From Posidonia oceanica (Eukaryota > Streptophyta > Magnoliopsida > Alismatales > Posidoniaceae), in NCBI GenBank assembly GCA_037176725.1, contig JAZBRS010000060.1, positions 51,984,001 to 52,048,000 on the forward strand: a stretch of DNA of 64,000 bases, in the 5' to 3' direction. The notes beneath the pieces are model-generated. The model had not been told where the DNA came from. It saw nothing but the letters and a program-made list of their open reading frames with translations, and searched no databases. Positions 43,009 through 53,965 of the stretch are shown one piece after another. Position numbers and translations under genes: made by a program. How positions within the stretch are numbered: the stretch's first letter is position 1; each line of letters opens with the position of its first letter.

Positions 43009-45138
43009 CATCCCATTTTAACAAATTTTTAGTTGGGGAATCTCTGGAAGCTTGTTCAACTGTGGCATGGCGAATCCAATCCTAAACCTTGACCTAAACC
43101 CTGACTTAATCTCAAAACCAAGCCAAAACTTTCCAATTACCCAAAACCTAACACCACAAGCTCTTACAAAGCCCAAAACCCATTGGTGGTTCAAGGATAA
43201 GGAAGTGGGCCTGGATTTCACTATACAGGCCCAGTCCACTGAGTTGCATGCTTTGTCGCCACTCGCAGAGGCGACTAGACCTGTCGCCACTTTAAGTAGC
43301 GACTGGGTTTGTCGCCAGCGAGAGCGGCGACTTTCTGCAACTCAAGCCATCACTTGAATTTTCCCACGTGGCCACTGCCAGTCAACTCCTCCGCCGCTCG
43401 CCCTACCAGCCCGTCCACTCCCCAGTTACTCTCCACTACCTCCACTCACTAGACGCCAACTGCCACTTACTCCCTAGCACCGTGTTCCCTCCTCGCCGGA
43501 GTCCTTCCCGCTCTCACCACCGCCTTCGCTGGCCGTCTGCCACCTGACACCACCGACAACTTCGTCGTCCTTCCTCGCCTAGCCACTTACATCCCTCACT
43601 TACTCACCTGCAAATCCAACACAGAACCCACTCTCTCCCCCCTCACTGCCACAACCTTCCACTTGTGCCGCCCTTGCCAGAACAAAATCGATGACCACCG
43701 AACAGTGAACCCATTAACACAACCACAATCTAGAGCCCCCAAGTGAGAATTCGAGCATCCCAGAGCGATTCCCATTCTCCCTTGTGCGTTCCCAAGCCTA
43801 CGCGAGCAATCCCAAGCCTCCCACAGCCTCGCCGTGCCACACGAACCCAACTCCGGTCACCTTCTCCACATTCGTTCGTCACTTCAGCGAGCCACAGAGG
43901 TGAAAGACCTCACCCATTTGCATGCTTGAGGATCCGGGAACGTTTCCGGACCTCCTCCCTTCACGGCTGGATAACCAAGCCGTCCCCTTGCGCTCCCAGC
44001 CGTGCCAACGGCCGACGACGCGCGGCAACGCCGACGAGCGGTCGGCGGAGGCGGGAAAGAGGTGCCTGCCTCTTTTCTTAGCCTGCGAATGATCCCTCAC
44101 GTCCTCCTCACCCTCACGACGCTTCCTAGTCATCTCCTTGGGTCATCGGCCGCGCGTGTGGCCGAAACTCGATGAGCTCCGGTGGCGCAAGGTGGAGGAG
44201 GTGGGTGGAGCGATCCAAGCCACCATTTTCCACACTGAAGGTGTGGCTGGGTTCGTGGGAACGTCATCAACGTTCTTCGATCCTCTCTAGCCTTTCTGGC
44301 TTCACACGGAACGCACAGTTTGCCGTTGAAGTCCGATCATCGGACTGCCAGGTGCGCCGCCCCTCCCAGCAGCGACTGGTCTGCAACTTGGACTGCCATC
44401 GGCCGATCTTTGGGCCGATGCTTCGGGCGATGCAGGCCTCTGTTTTAAGTGATGTTTGTATGCTTATGATCGTGGATGAATGCTCTTTAATGTCATGTAT
44501 TTAGTTGCTTGTTTAGCATCGCATGTGGTGCGAGATTTGGCACTAAAGTCCGCTGTTTAGACTGTCTGGACTGCAGGAGTGTCGCCTGTCCCACAGGTGA
44601 CTAACCTGCAATTTTGGCAGCCCACTAGCCGAACTTTGAGCTGGTGTATCTCGTAACCCAGCCATCCATTTTAAGTGATTTTTGTTTCCTTGTAATCATG
44701 GATGACTGGTCTTTAATTCCATGCCTTTAGTTTTTAATCTTGCATAGCCATGGGTTCCAAATTTGGTCCCGAAGTTGGCAGTTTGGAGCAACTGAGTTGC
44801 AGTGATGTCGCCTGTCTCACCGGCGACTCACCTGCAACTCTTGGCAGTCCTCCAGCCAAACTTGGAGCCACCGTATCTCGTGACCTAGGCATCTATTTTA
44901 CAGTTTGTTTGCATGGTTGTGATCCTGAGTATGCCATCTTCATTTCCATGCATTTAGTTTGGTATTTTGCATCCATTATCTAGCTTGTTTTTGGCAATGA
45001 ATGTTGCTGTTTGAGAAGTACTGTGCATGCCTATGTCGCCAATACTACCGACGACATGCTCCGACGCCGCTCACACCAGCAACTGTAGTTGTTGCTGCTC
45101 TGAGCGGCGACATGTGCCTCACCAATCTCACCGGCGAC
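43009..45138 (+). repeat. E3 3' LTR, truncated on the right
   Basis: It starts TGTAGACATCCC and is similar in its first part to the inverted fragment at 30805-31417. Inverted words GTCGCC and GGCGAC are frequent (43254-43330 and 44340-45135). The conserved GTGCCTAA/AACAGGAGTCC block of the other LTRs is not reached, so the 3' part is missing. The break is near 45139, where copia RNase H coding begins on the minus strand. Confidence 0.6.
44340..45135 (+). repeat. Three to four diverged direct repeats of about 215 bp in the E3 LTR
   Basis: Copies begin near 44360, 44575 and 44795, with a weaker one near 45030. Each has a GTCGCC..GGTGAC or GGCGAC word pair, CTGCAA.TTGG, a phrase ending TATCTCGT, TTTTAAGTGATTTTTGT-like sequence and CATGCATTTAG. 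They are clearly related but much diverged. Confidence 0.6.
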
Positions 45139-46110
45139 ATAAATTGGCAAACTTTGTTAATAGAGAAGGCTATGTCTGGTCTCATGATAGTCAAATGTTG
45201 AAGAGCTCCAACTAAAGTTCTATACTCCATGGGATTTGCCAGTAGAATGCCATCATGTTTTGACAGAGTGTAGTTGGTGGCCATTGGAGTAGCATAAGGT
45301 TTCATCCCATCCAAATGAAACAGATGTAAGAGGTCTAAGAGATAATTTGTCTGAGATAGATGAAATCCTAAGGAGGTAAGAGATACCCCAATTCCCCAAA
45401 AGAAACTCAAGCCACCAATATCTCTTACTGCAAACGCCTAAGCAAGTTGAGTGATAATGGTATTGATCTCAAAGGAGGAGGAGGAGCCTGTAATAATTAT
45501 CTCATTGACATAAACAAGAAAATAGACGATATTGAGCTTGTATCTTATGATGAACAATGACACATCAACCTTTGAATGATGAAACCCATGATCTATTGAA
45601 CCATACATGTGGTGCCTACTTGAGGCCATACAATGATTCGTGAAGACGACATACATGATTTGGGAAGTTTGGATCAATAAATCCCAGAGGTTGCTTCATG
45701 TAGATTTCTTCAATAAGTTTGCTAAGGAGGAAGGTGTTGCTGATATCTAATTTCCCTATCACCCAATTGTTGGAATAAGTAAAGCTAAGAATGGTTCGTA
45801 TAGTAACTGGCTTGATCACTGGACTAAAAGTTTCATAATTGTCCAAACCATACTATTGTGTATAACCTAGCCACTTTGTAACGTGCTTCAAATTTTCCTA
45901 CTGATCCATCAAAATGTTGCTTTACATGCAAAATCCATTTACACCCCACCACATTGTGATTAGCAAGGGGAGCAACCAAGCTCCAAGTACCATTTCATAG
46001 TAGCGCATTATATTCAGTTACCATTGTTGCATGTCAATTAACATCTTTGACTGCCTAAGAACAACATGTTGGTGTGGTTGGAGTTGTAGAAACCTGCAAG
46101 GCATTGTTGC
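45139..46110 (-). pseudogene. copia reverse transcriptase / RNase H remnant
   Basis: In minus sense, frames carry NHNVVGCKWILHVKQHFDGS, YETFSPVIKPVTIRTILS, QPLGFIDPNFPNHVCRLHES, YGLK, VYVNEIIITG (the YVDD catalytic site changed to YVNE), NYLLDLLHLF, PYATPMATN, YRTLVGALQHLTIMRPDIAF and KVCQFMS, where it is cut off. This is the order of a Ty1/copia RT followed by the start of RNase H. Several stops and frame changes are present and one catalytic aspartate is lost, so it is not functional. Confidence 0.8.
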
Positions 46111-46121
46111 ACAATCTAAGG

Positions 46122-47418
46122 TGATTTGGATATGCACTTATCCTAACCGTAAGTGCATGACGTACTAGAGAAGTATGTGGAAAATACGGGTCAATCCCAC
46201 GAGGAAGGCTTAAGGGAGTATGCATTCTATTACAACTCTGTGTGAGGAGAAGAGGTTAGAGACTTGTGTGAGTGTGGTGTGTCAATGACACTCAAGAGTA
46301 ATGATTAAAGACTTAGAATTCAGAAAATCAGAAAATGAGATTAACTAGAGTGGTGATTCAGTAAGCATCAAGGATCATTTCATGTGATAACAACAAGCAT
46401 ACAATCTTCTTAATAACCTGTGTTCAAAAGCATAACTTAAGACAATCCTATCATTAAGTTATCTCAATAACCTAAGATTATCATAAGAGTAAAAATAGCA
46501 ATACCAAATGAACCTCTTACTCTTCAAAGCGTAACATATCTTAGTTTTTCAGTCCTTAGTATATGTTATCATATCTCAAGTTTCGATCATTCATATGTAT
46601 ATTTTTTTCAATAAGAACTTAGCTCATGCAAGCATTACCACATGAAAATCCCCTTTAGCCTAACATCATCACCACCCTCATAACATGGAAAGAGGGGAAA
46701 TCATGGAGAAAAAATGGGTGTCAATAAAAGAAAGGGAAAGGAAAAGAAGAGTTATTCTAATGCACAACAACATAAGTATAAACAAGCATAGAAAATGACA
46801 AGAATAAAACTAAAGAACTAGAACAAGCACAAGATGAAAGAAATGAGCACTCTTTATTTTTGAAGAAATCTGAATGTACAAGTTCTCTTCTCCTTACAAG
46901 ATACCAACACAACTAAAAACAAAGGAAGAAGAGCCCTTCTCATGAGAATGGGTGGCCTTTTATAGGCAAAATTGAAAGAGAAGACATTAATTCAGAGCAA
47001 TGCTCTACAACATAGGATTCCGCCATTACAGGAGACTCTTTACTAAACCACAACATAACTGACCAAGCCTCAACACCAAATGTGCCAAGTGACCAGATTT
47101 TGGTCCAATTTAGGCCTAGTGGTCAGCCACTATTGGCTTCTCACAATGATTCAGCTATCATGTAGTCTTCTTGCCTTTTGTGACAACCATGTCAGGTGTA
47201 ACTTCCCAAAATATTTTCTCTAACTCCCTGGTATTCGAGAAGACTTCTTGAAGCTTTAGGAAAATTCCATAAATTCTTGCCAAATTTTCCCTCTTTATTG
47301 TCCAATCCTTCATTAACTAAAAATTAATCAAATTACCCAAGTTAGCATTATTTACAAAGATACATGATAAAATTGATGAATAAGAGGCATATAAAATGAC
47401 AAGTTTATGAGCTTATCA
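46122..47418. mobile_element. LTR-like insertion of about 1.3 kb in the copia element
   Basis: It separates the integrase end from the start of RT. It begins TGATTTGGATATGCAC and ends GAGCTTATCA, so TG..CA ends are possible. The phrase CGGGTCAATCCCACGAGG near 46189 is of a kind common in plant LTRs. I find no matching target duplication (TAAGG against GGCCT), so the borders are uncertain. No coding sequence is seen inside. Confidence 0.4.
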
Positions 47419-47425
47419 GGCCTAT

Positions 47426-48132
47426 TCAGGATTCGATTTTCTTATGCCATGTGAAGCTCTTGTTTGCATACAAGGAGTACGAGTGGAGGAATTGGAGAAG
47501 AAGAGGAAGAAATAGGCGTAGAGGTAGAAGATGATGTGGATAAAAGATGAGACTCATCAGAAGAATCAATGGTTGTGGTTGGAGCAACAAGAGGAGGAGA
47601 TGGACCAAGACACGAAACAATAGGAGGTGGAGGAAGACCAATAGGATGGAATACTGAATTATAGAGAATGGACCTGAGTGATTAAGAAGATGAGATCTCA
47701 AACTGAAATCATGCTCATTGAAAACTACATCTCTAGAATTGTAGGTCATGGAGGTGGATGGCATGAAACAACAATAATCTTTATGATCTAAAGGCATATG
47801 AAGTAGTTCAATGCACCATTGCTGGTACGATTGTATATTTGACAAAAGATGGAGGAAGAGTTTCCATGACCAGCACCACAGCCTCCACCTTTACTTCCAA
47901 AGTTTTGACCACCATCTCTCCTATATGATCTTCCACAACCAATTCATCGTGGAGATCCAATAGATGACTGTGCTGCCATGTTAGCAACAGGACTAGACTC
48001 TAGTTGATGTGTTTGATGAAGCATGTGAATCTCATGATTCAGTAATTAACCACGTAATTCATTCATCAAAATAGTAGTGGCACTAGTGGTGATAAAGATC
48101 ACCATATTTTCATACAAGACCAAAACCACCCA
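47426..48132 (-). pseudogene. copia gag end joined to integrase C-terminal end
   Basis: Minus-sense gag reads LYENMVIFITTSATTILMNE and LLNHEIHMLH, then a degraded zinc knuckle (FCQIYNRTSNGALNYF, with expected C and H residues changed). That is followed at once by the late integrase region PLDHKDYCCF and SRDVVFNEHDF. Protease and the integrase core are missing between them, which implies an internal deletion. The rest to 47426 is low-complexity leucine-rich translation. Confidence 0.65.
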
Positions 48133-50263
48133 TGTAACACATGTGACCTGTGTGGGATAGGTGCATGTACCAGATGTGGGTGCCAGGCATGGGTACTATG
48201 CACAGTTTCTAGGTGTGGGTTCTAGGCGTGTTTTAATAGCCCAAAATGCTGTAAATTAATGTTTTAAGATCTGGTTCTCACTCAGTTGTAATTTTGGTGA
48301 TTGAGTTATGAGCCCGGTCAGATGGATTGGTGTTTGATTACCTTTAAATGTAATATTTTTCTAGGTAATCAAAGTGGATTTTTGTGATGTCTCCCTCTTT
48401 GGGTTCTTTGTTTAGCATATTATGCCTGTGGAATTTCCTTGACATGTAGTGTCGTGATTTCCCTTAGTATATTATACCAAAATTGTACTTTGGCAACTTT
48501 CCTCTCATGAGTGTGGGAAGCACGAGATGGACAATCATCAAAACGCTATAGTACTAGCCCGTAACTCCCTTTAGTGCACTATACCTGGTGATACTATGTG
48601 GTGGTTTGTGTCCTGTGATGGCACTATTCATGAACAAAGAATGGATCGAATGTTGCCTCTATAGTCAAAACGCTGGAAGGTACACGCTTTACCCAAGATA
48701 TCTCTCTCTCCCTTGTTTAGGTGTATGATAGAATGGATTGTGCTTAGGATTTCGTGAGTGGAATCCATGGCGGTGGCAGCCAAAGGAGGCTGCGAATGTG
48801 ATGGGCTCCCACGAGAGAACCCATCCCATTTTGTGTGTTTTCAGTGGTTTCTTTGGGATTTGATTTATAAAATGTTTAGATGTGTGATTTGTGGTTTGGA
48901 TTCTTATTTTCCTCAAGTTTTTGTTATGATTATGCTCGTTTATTGTAGGGTTTTCTAGTATGCTGGTTTTGGGCGAGTGATGCCCTATTTTCTGTTGGTG
49001 CAGCTGCTGCACTTGAGGCACAGGAGACTAGTGCGGATCCTAGTGTGGGGGACTAGTGCAGGTGGTAGTGGCTACAGTTGGCCTTGAGGTGTTTTTGGCG
49101 TTTCTTTGAATTGTCTTTTGAAATGGTTTTCCAAAATGGATTTGAAAAGAAATACATAAGTTTTCTAAAGGTTTTGAAAAATGTTTTTCGAGGTTTTGAG
49201 GTACCAAGAGGCTAAAGTCCCTGGCCGACCTTCTAAGGATGGTTGATACCTCTGGTTGGTCGCGAGTTATTTGCCTAGGCTAAGGTCAGAGTGTTTTCTA
49301 TGGTTTTGAGGGACCAAGTGGTCCATGTGGTTTCTGTGGTTTTAGAGTGGACCGAGGGGCCTTAGGTGAGGGTCTGAGGATCAAAAGACTAATGATGAGG
49401 TCAAGGACCAAGAGGCTGAAGTGTTTGGCCGACCCTCCAGGGACAAGAGATACTTCTGGTTGGTTGAGAGCTAGTTGCTTAGGCTAAGGTCTAGAGAATT
49501 GTACTAGTGGGACCAGGAGGTGAAAAAGTCTTCTAGGTAGTCGAATGCAACAGTCACGAGGACGCCAAGAGGGTGGACCCTATGTGTGTTGTCCTGTGTG
49601 GACTTTTGAGGGTTCTTAGAGTATGAACCCAAGGTGGGGTACTCCTGCACATGGTAGCTTTGCCACAGCAGTGTAGCACACCTTGGCGGTTGCTTGTGGG
49701 CCATTGTCGGTCGCTTGGGCCTGAGTGACATGATAGGGTTTTGTGGAGTGGGTGTGCGTGGTTTTGGACTTGATCTAGCAAAGAGTGGCCACTACAAGTG
49801 TGCATAAAGAGATTTTAGAAATGCATGTGTTTTGTTTTGAAAAAGAGAAAATAATTTTGATAAGCATATTTAAAAGATTTTATGCTTGTTTGTAGTAGGA
49901 TGTGGCTTGTGGTTATGCCTTTGCAGGATTGCAATTCGATGCTACCATGAGAGGCGGCTGAGTGGTTTGGGAGTTGAGTTTTAATGGCTCTAGTTTTCCT
50001 TTGTAGTTTTAGTAGATGGTAGGCGTGTACTGCTTGACTATTAGATGTCACTCACAAGTATTTTAATGTTTTTCTTGCAAGTACAGATAATGAGGTAGCA
50101 GTCAAATCTAATGCATATAATAAAAGTCACCTAGCCACACACCATAGGTCCTAGGTAGAGTTAGCAGTTGTTTTAGTTTAATTATTTAATTAATTCATTA
50201 CTTTATTTTGAATATTTACTCACTAATTAGGATTTTTGGACTACTGCGACTAGGGTCGTGACA
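48133..50263. mobile_element. Solo LTR, 2131 bp, in copia gag
   Basis: The insert starts TGTAACACATG (48133) and ends GGTCGTGACA (50263), giving TG..CA ends. The flanking 5-mers are ACCCA on the left and ACCTA on the right, a target duplication with one change. Copia gag coding continues on both sides (FILG at right, GGFGLVYENM at left). No internal retrotransposon genes are present. The TGTCACGACCC end in minus sense resembles gypsy-type LTRs. Orientation is not certain. Confidence 0.75.
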
Positions 50264-50558
50264 ACCTAAGATAAACAAACATAACTCTTGATCGAAAACA
50301 ACAAATCCAGCAGTAGACAATGAATCAGCAAGAGTTATGTAATCAACCATGGACTTTGTACTCTCTTGAGTATTTGTAGCTTAAAACAGTTGCAGGAATA
50401 ACACCTAAGACTCGGATGTAAACATGTTGTTTGATGTGTTCCACACCCTACTAGATGCAAACATGAGAATATTTGGTCCACACCCTACTTTTGTATCTAA
50501 GGAAGAAGGAAGAAAAAGGAAAGAAGAAAAAAAGAGAAAAAGCTAGACATTGGTCTGT
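50264..50558 (-). pseudogene. copia gag N-terminal part
   Basis: Minus-sense translation gives MVDYITLADSLSTAG followed by FVVFDQELCLFILG, the gag region that continues across the solo LTR insertion at 48132. Further upstream the sequence is A/G-rich (50500-50540). Confidence 0.6.
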
Positions 50559-50571
50559 GGCTTTGATACCA
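50559..50571 (-). promoter_or_regulatory. copia primer binding site (initiator Met tRNA type)
   Basis: The minus-strand sequence is TGGTATCAAAGCC, one change from the standard TGGTATCAGAGC. It lies where expected, upstream of gag. Confidence 0.7.
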
Positions 50572-51865
50572 CAATTGAATTAGATAAAAGAATATTTTAT
50601 GAATACTTTTGTATTTATTATAGCCACTCTTTTTGGTTATATATAGAACGAGGATGATTGCAGAATAGTTTGGATAATGATGAGTTAGTTACAAAAAAGA
50701 CAAAATAAATCATGGATTCAAACATCAATGGGCTTTTAATGTCTAATAATCACCTTTCATGAAAACTTTAAAAGAAAGACCTGTTTGGAATCGTTTTTCT
50801 TAGAAAAAATGCTTTTTGTGAAAAATTGTTGTTCTAAATATAACTCCAAACATTATTATTTACAATCATAAATTATCTGATGTGATCCGACCACATCCAT
50901 ACTATCCTTGAAACTAAGCTTATGATAGCTTCCTACGGCACCTTTATTTTCAAGGATAGATTAGTCCCCAACAAAATTGTTTCTTCGAATGATTTGGTGA
51001 TCATCCCCTCCTAATCATAAGCTCTTCCATAAAGTTATTACTCATGGATGATGGCGATGGTCCAATCGGTTGAAGGCCATGTTTTTCACAGCCTGGAGTT
51101 CATAAGCGCAAGATTCCAACCCACTTGGATAAGCAAAAGTGATGGTGACCTGCATGTGTGTGTTTCTGCCCTTCCCCACAAGACAATGATGTTCCTTACC
51201 ACTAAGATGAATATCATATGTAGTGGGCATGTCTCTTCTTCTTGTGAGTGATTTGGAAAGTCATGGGAATAAAACTTACAAGATGTTGGTGAGACTTTCA
51301 CACCCAACCAGTTGGAAAAAGTAAGAAAGAAGAAAAGATGAACAGTGATTTATGTACACGTATAGTGAGAAGGGATTCACATATGGGTCTGAGGGAGATA
51401 TGTATCTCGAGTATGGCCTACATAGGTGAGCTGTTAGAGAGTGACATGAGGTTGGAGGCAAATGTGAGGAAAATTGATTGCAAGTAAGTCAACTGTAAGA
51501 AAAATCAGGTAGGTTGGTGTACTCGAAGAAATTTATTTCATACTATGCAACTTTTTCACTCTTTATCTTCATAAACAAGCAACTGCTTCTCTCGGCTTGA
51601 ATCAGAAACCATCTACACCGTAACAAAGTGGAATTAACGTATGGTTGTTGTCGATATGTAGAAGAATGTCATCATGTTAGTAAATAGTAAACCTATTGAG
51701 ATTATCTAATCCTTGAATCCCACTAAATTTGTAATATTTTTATCCTAGGATTTGATAAGAATGGTGTTGCATACTACTAGCCAAGTGGTCTTATATCACA
51801 TGTTTTTTTTTTTTAAATAAAAATTTAAAGATACATATTTTAATTAATTGTATAGGTACAACATT
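50572..51865. other. Remnant of copia LTR and AT-rich flank, no gene
   Basis: The first 150 bp probably belong to the copia 5' LTR, which is not delimited. The rest is AT-rich with only short frames on either strand. A 10-base T-run lies near 51806. Nothing else is recognised. Confidence 0.4.
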
Positions 51866-52393
51866 AGGGGTGCAAACGGATATGAGATATCCGTCCCATT
51901 TCTGTATTCGCATCCGTTTCTTAGAGGATATAGATTATCTGTATCCGTCTCGAGTGGATACAGATATAGATATTATTTTTCAAATCTTCTATAATATCCG
52001 ATCTGTATCTATTATCTATATTATATCTGTATTACACAGATATATTCTTTGATTTAATTGTAATATATTTTTTTTAATGACAATATATAATCATAATTTA
52101 CTAATTTTCATATGATTAGTTATGTAAAGTATATTCACCTACATATATTTGAAACTTTAAACATAACTTTTTTTTGATATTTTACTATATCTATTTTTTA
52201 TCTGTGTTCGTCTATCAAATATTTGTACTGTATCCATATCTGTTTTTTAAGAATATGGATATGCACTTTATGTTTTTTAAAGATATGGATACGTACTTTT
52301 CATATCCCAATAATATCTATATTCGTACTTTAAAAATGGATACGAATAGAGTAATACCCATATCCATATCGTATCCAATCTGTTTGCACCTCA
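51866..52393. mobile_element. Non-autonomous inverted-repeat element (MITE-like), 528 bp
   Basis: Left end AGGGGTGCAAACGGATATG and right end CTGTTTGCACCTCA are inverted complements with small changes. The interior is full of GGATAT/ATATCC hexamers pointing both ways, so the whole can fold. The AGGGGTGCAAAC end resembles hAT-type MITEs. No convincing 8-bp target duplication is seen (ACAACATT against TACTGAAA). Confidence 0.6.
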
Positions 52394-53965
52394 TACTGAA
52401 ATTTCACATTTTTAGTGTTAATTTACTATTGAATAAAATATTTAATTTTAACTATTGAAGTTTACTAAGATATATTAACAACTAGGATCTTTAGATGAAA
52501 AAATTGTGACAATTAGATTGCGACAAAAAAAGAAATATATGTATTTTATAGTATGGTGATTGAATCCATAAGGTTAAATTTTGGAGAAATTTTTTTTTTG
52601 AATATATGCCAACATGTTGGTTGTACAGTAATATACAACCCCATTGGGCTGCTCACGTTTAACGTTTTGTAAGGTTGTATATCAAACATCCTAACATGAA
52701 CTTCTCACTAAAAAAATTATATTACCTCATAGATAAAATGTTTTCACTTCTTATGAAATTCTTACCATGTTTTACAAAAAACTATGCAACTTATTATTAT
52801 TTACTTAACGAGAATTCTCTGTAGATCAAATCCTATATTAATTTATAGTTGAATTGCTATAAAATGTGAATTCCGGTATTCTAATTGTTGAATCCTATTA
52901 AGATTGCAGTATTTTCATGTTTTGATTTGGCAAAAATAGGGCCGAATACTACTGTAAAGCCTGTATTTGTCTACTACATGTCTTCCATTTTTTTCAACCA
53001 ATAAAAGTCTAATGGTACCACATTTTAATCCATTGTATACATACATCATATTCTAATTTCACTTTTTTTAGAGTTAATTTCACTATTGAAAAGCATTTAA
53101 TTAACCACTGAAATTTGCTAGTATATATTAACAGGTAGGACCTTTAGTTGAAGAGGTTGTAATAATTAGGTTGCAGGGAAAACTTATATTATGTGCTTTA
53201 TAGTATGATCATCGAATACATAAGGTTAAATTATGTGTATTTATAATCGTTTTTTTGTGTCAATATCCTCCTTAAAACCATCATTGTGATCAATACCCTC
53301 CTTACAATGGAAATATATCAATATCTTCCTTAGATCAATAAATTACTGTGAATATCCTCTGGTTAGACATTACATCAACGACGTTAAATGTAGTTATTTC
53401 TTGTCCTTGAAAATGGTCCATTTATCCTTAACATTTTCCTTACCTCCTATTCTCTTCCTACATCTTCATTTTTTCCTTCTCTCCTTTTTCTCCTTCCCAT
53501 ATGTCAAGGACTACAAAAAGAGGGACGAGTTTTGTATTAGTTAGGGTTAAGAGGGCATATTAGACAGAGAACAAGTTAGTAATTTCTGTAACTCCTAGCT
53601 AAATTATAAATAGAAACGGAAGAAAATGAAGGCAGGTGTAAGGAATATTCACAGTAATTTATTGGTCCAAGAAGATATCGACATAATTTACATTGTAAAG
53701 AGGCTATTAACGAAATAGTGGTTTTAAAGAGGGTATTGATCACATATTGCTTGTGTAATAGCACATTACATCAAAGCAAAACATCATAGCATGAACTCCT
53801 CATCAATCAAATCTTACCCAAATGTAAAAAAAGTATTTTAATTTCTTATGAAATTCTTACTATATTTTAGCAAAAACAGATGCAAATTATTATTTGCTTA
53901 ACTAGAGTTTTCTCCTGTTGAGATCCTATACTAGTTTAAAGTTGAACTGCTGTAAAATATGCATT
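52394..53965. repeat. Tandem segmental duplication, about 645 bp per copy
   Basis: Copy 1 is 52394 to about 53037 and copy 2 about 53040-53965. Paired landmarks are AATTTCAC...TTAATTT.ACTATTGAA (52400/53053), TCCATAAGGTTAAATT against TACATAAGGTTAAATT (52565/53217), and CTTATGAAATTCTTAC (52757/53846). Copy 2 is longer because it carries the foldback insertion at 53259-53740. No coding sequence is present. Confidence 0.7.
53259..53740. mobile_element. Foldback-type element with about 100-bp inverted arms
   Basis: The left arm starts GTCAATATCCTCCTTAAAACCA (19 of 22 match the reverse complement of the right end). The similarity continues inward for about 100 bp, to AATAAATTACTGTGAATAT on the left (near 53337-53355) and its complement on the right (near 53648-53665). 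The central 280 bp are unique. It sits only in the second copy of the surrounding duplication. Confidence 0.65.

Larger units (their letters stand above)
36368..45138 (+). mobile_element. E3, Tat/Ogre-like Ty3/gypsy element, 3' part
   Basis: Plus-strand order: 1 kb of unrecognised internal sequence, a sense DUF7745 fragment, two 48-bp-type units, the conserved hairpin, a 3.8-kb 65/93-bp array, a polypurine tract and a 3' LTR from 43009. The order parallels E2, except that the hairpin lies before the large array and the cargo is in sense. The left side meets the E4 LTR and the right side meets copia sequence at about 45139, so both ends are truncated. Confidence 0.65.
45139..50720 (-). mobile_element. 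Decayed Ty1/copia element with two later insertions
   Basis: In minus sense: part of a 5' LTR (right of 50572), a PBS at 50559-50571, gag (50558 to 50264 and 48132 to about 47850), a fragment of the integrase end (47845-47426), RT and RNase H (about 46110 to 45139). Protease and most of the integrase are missing, and stops and frameshifts occur throughout. Two insertions split it, at 46122-47418 and 48133-50263. Confidence 0.7.
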
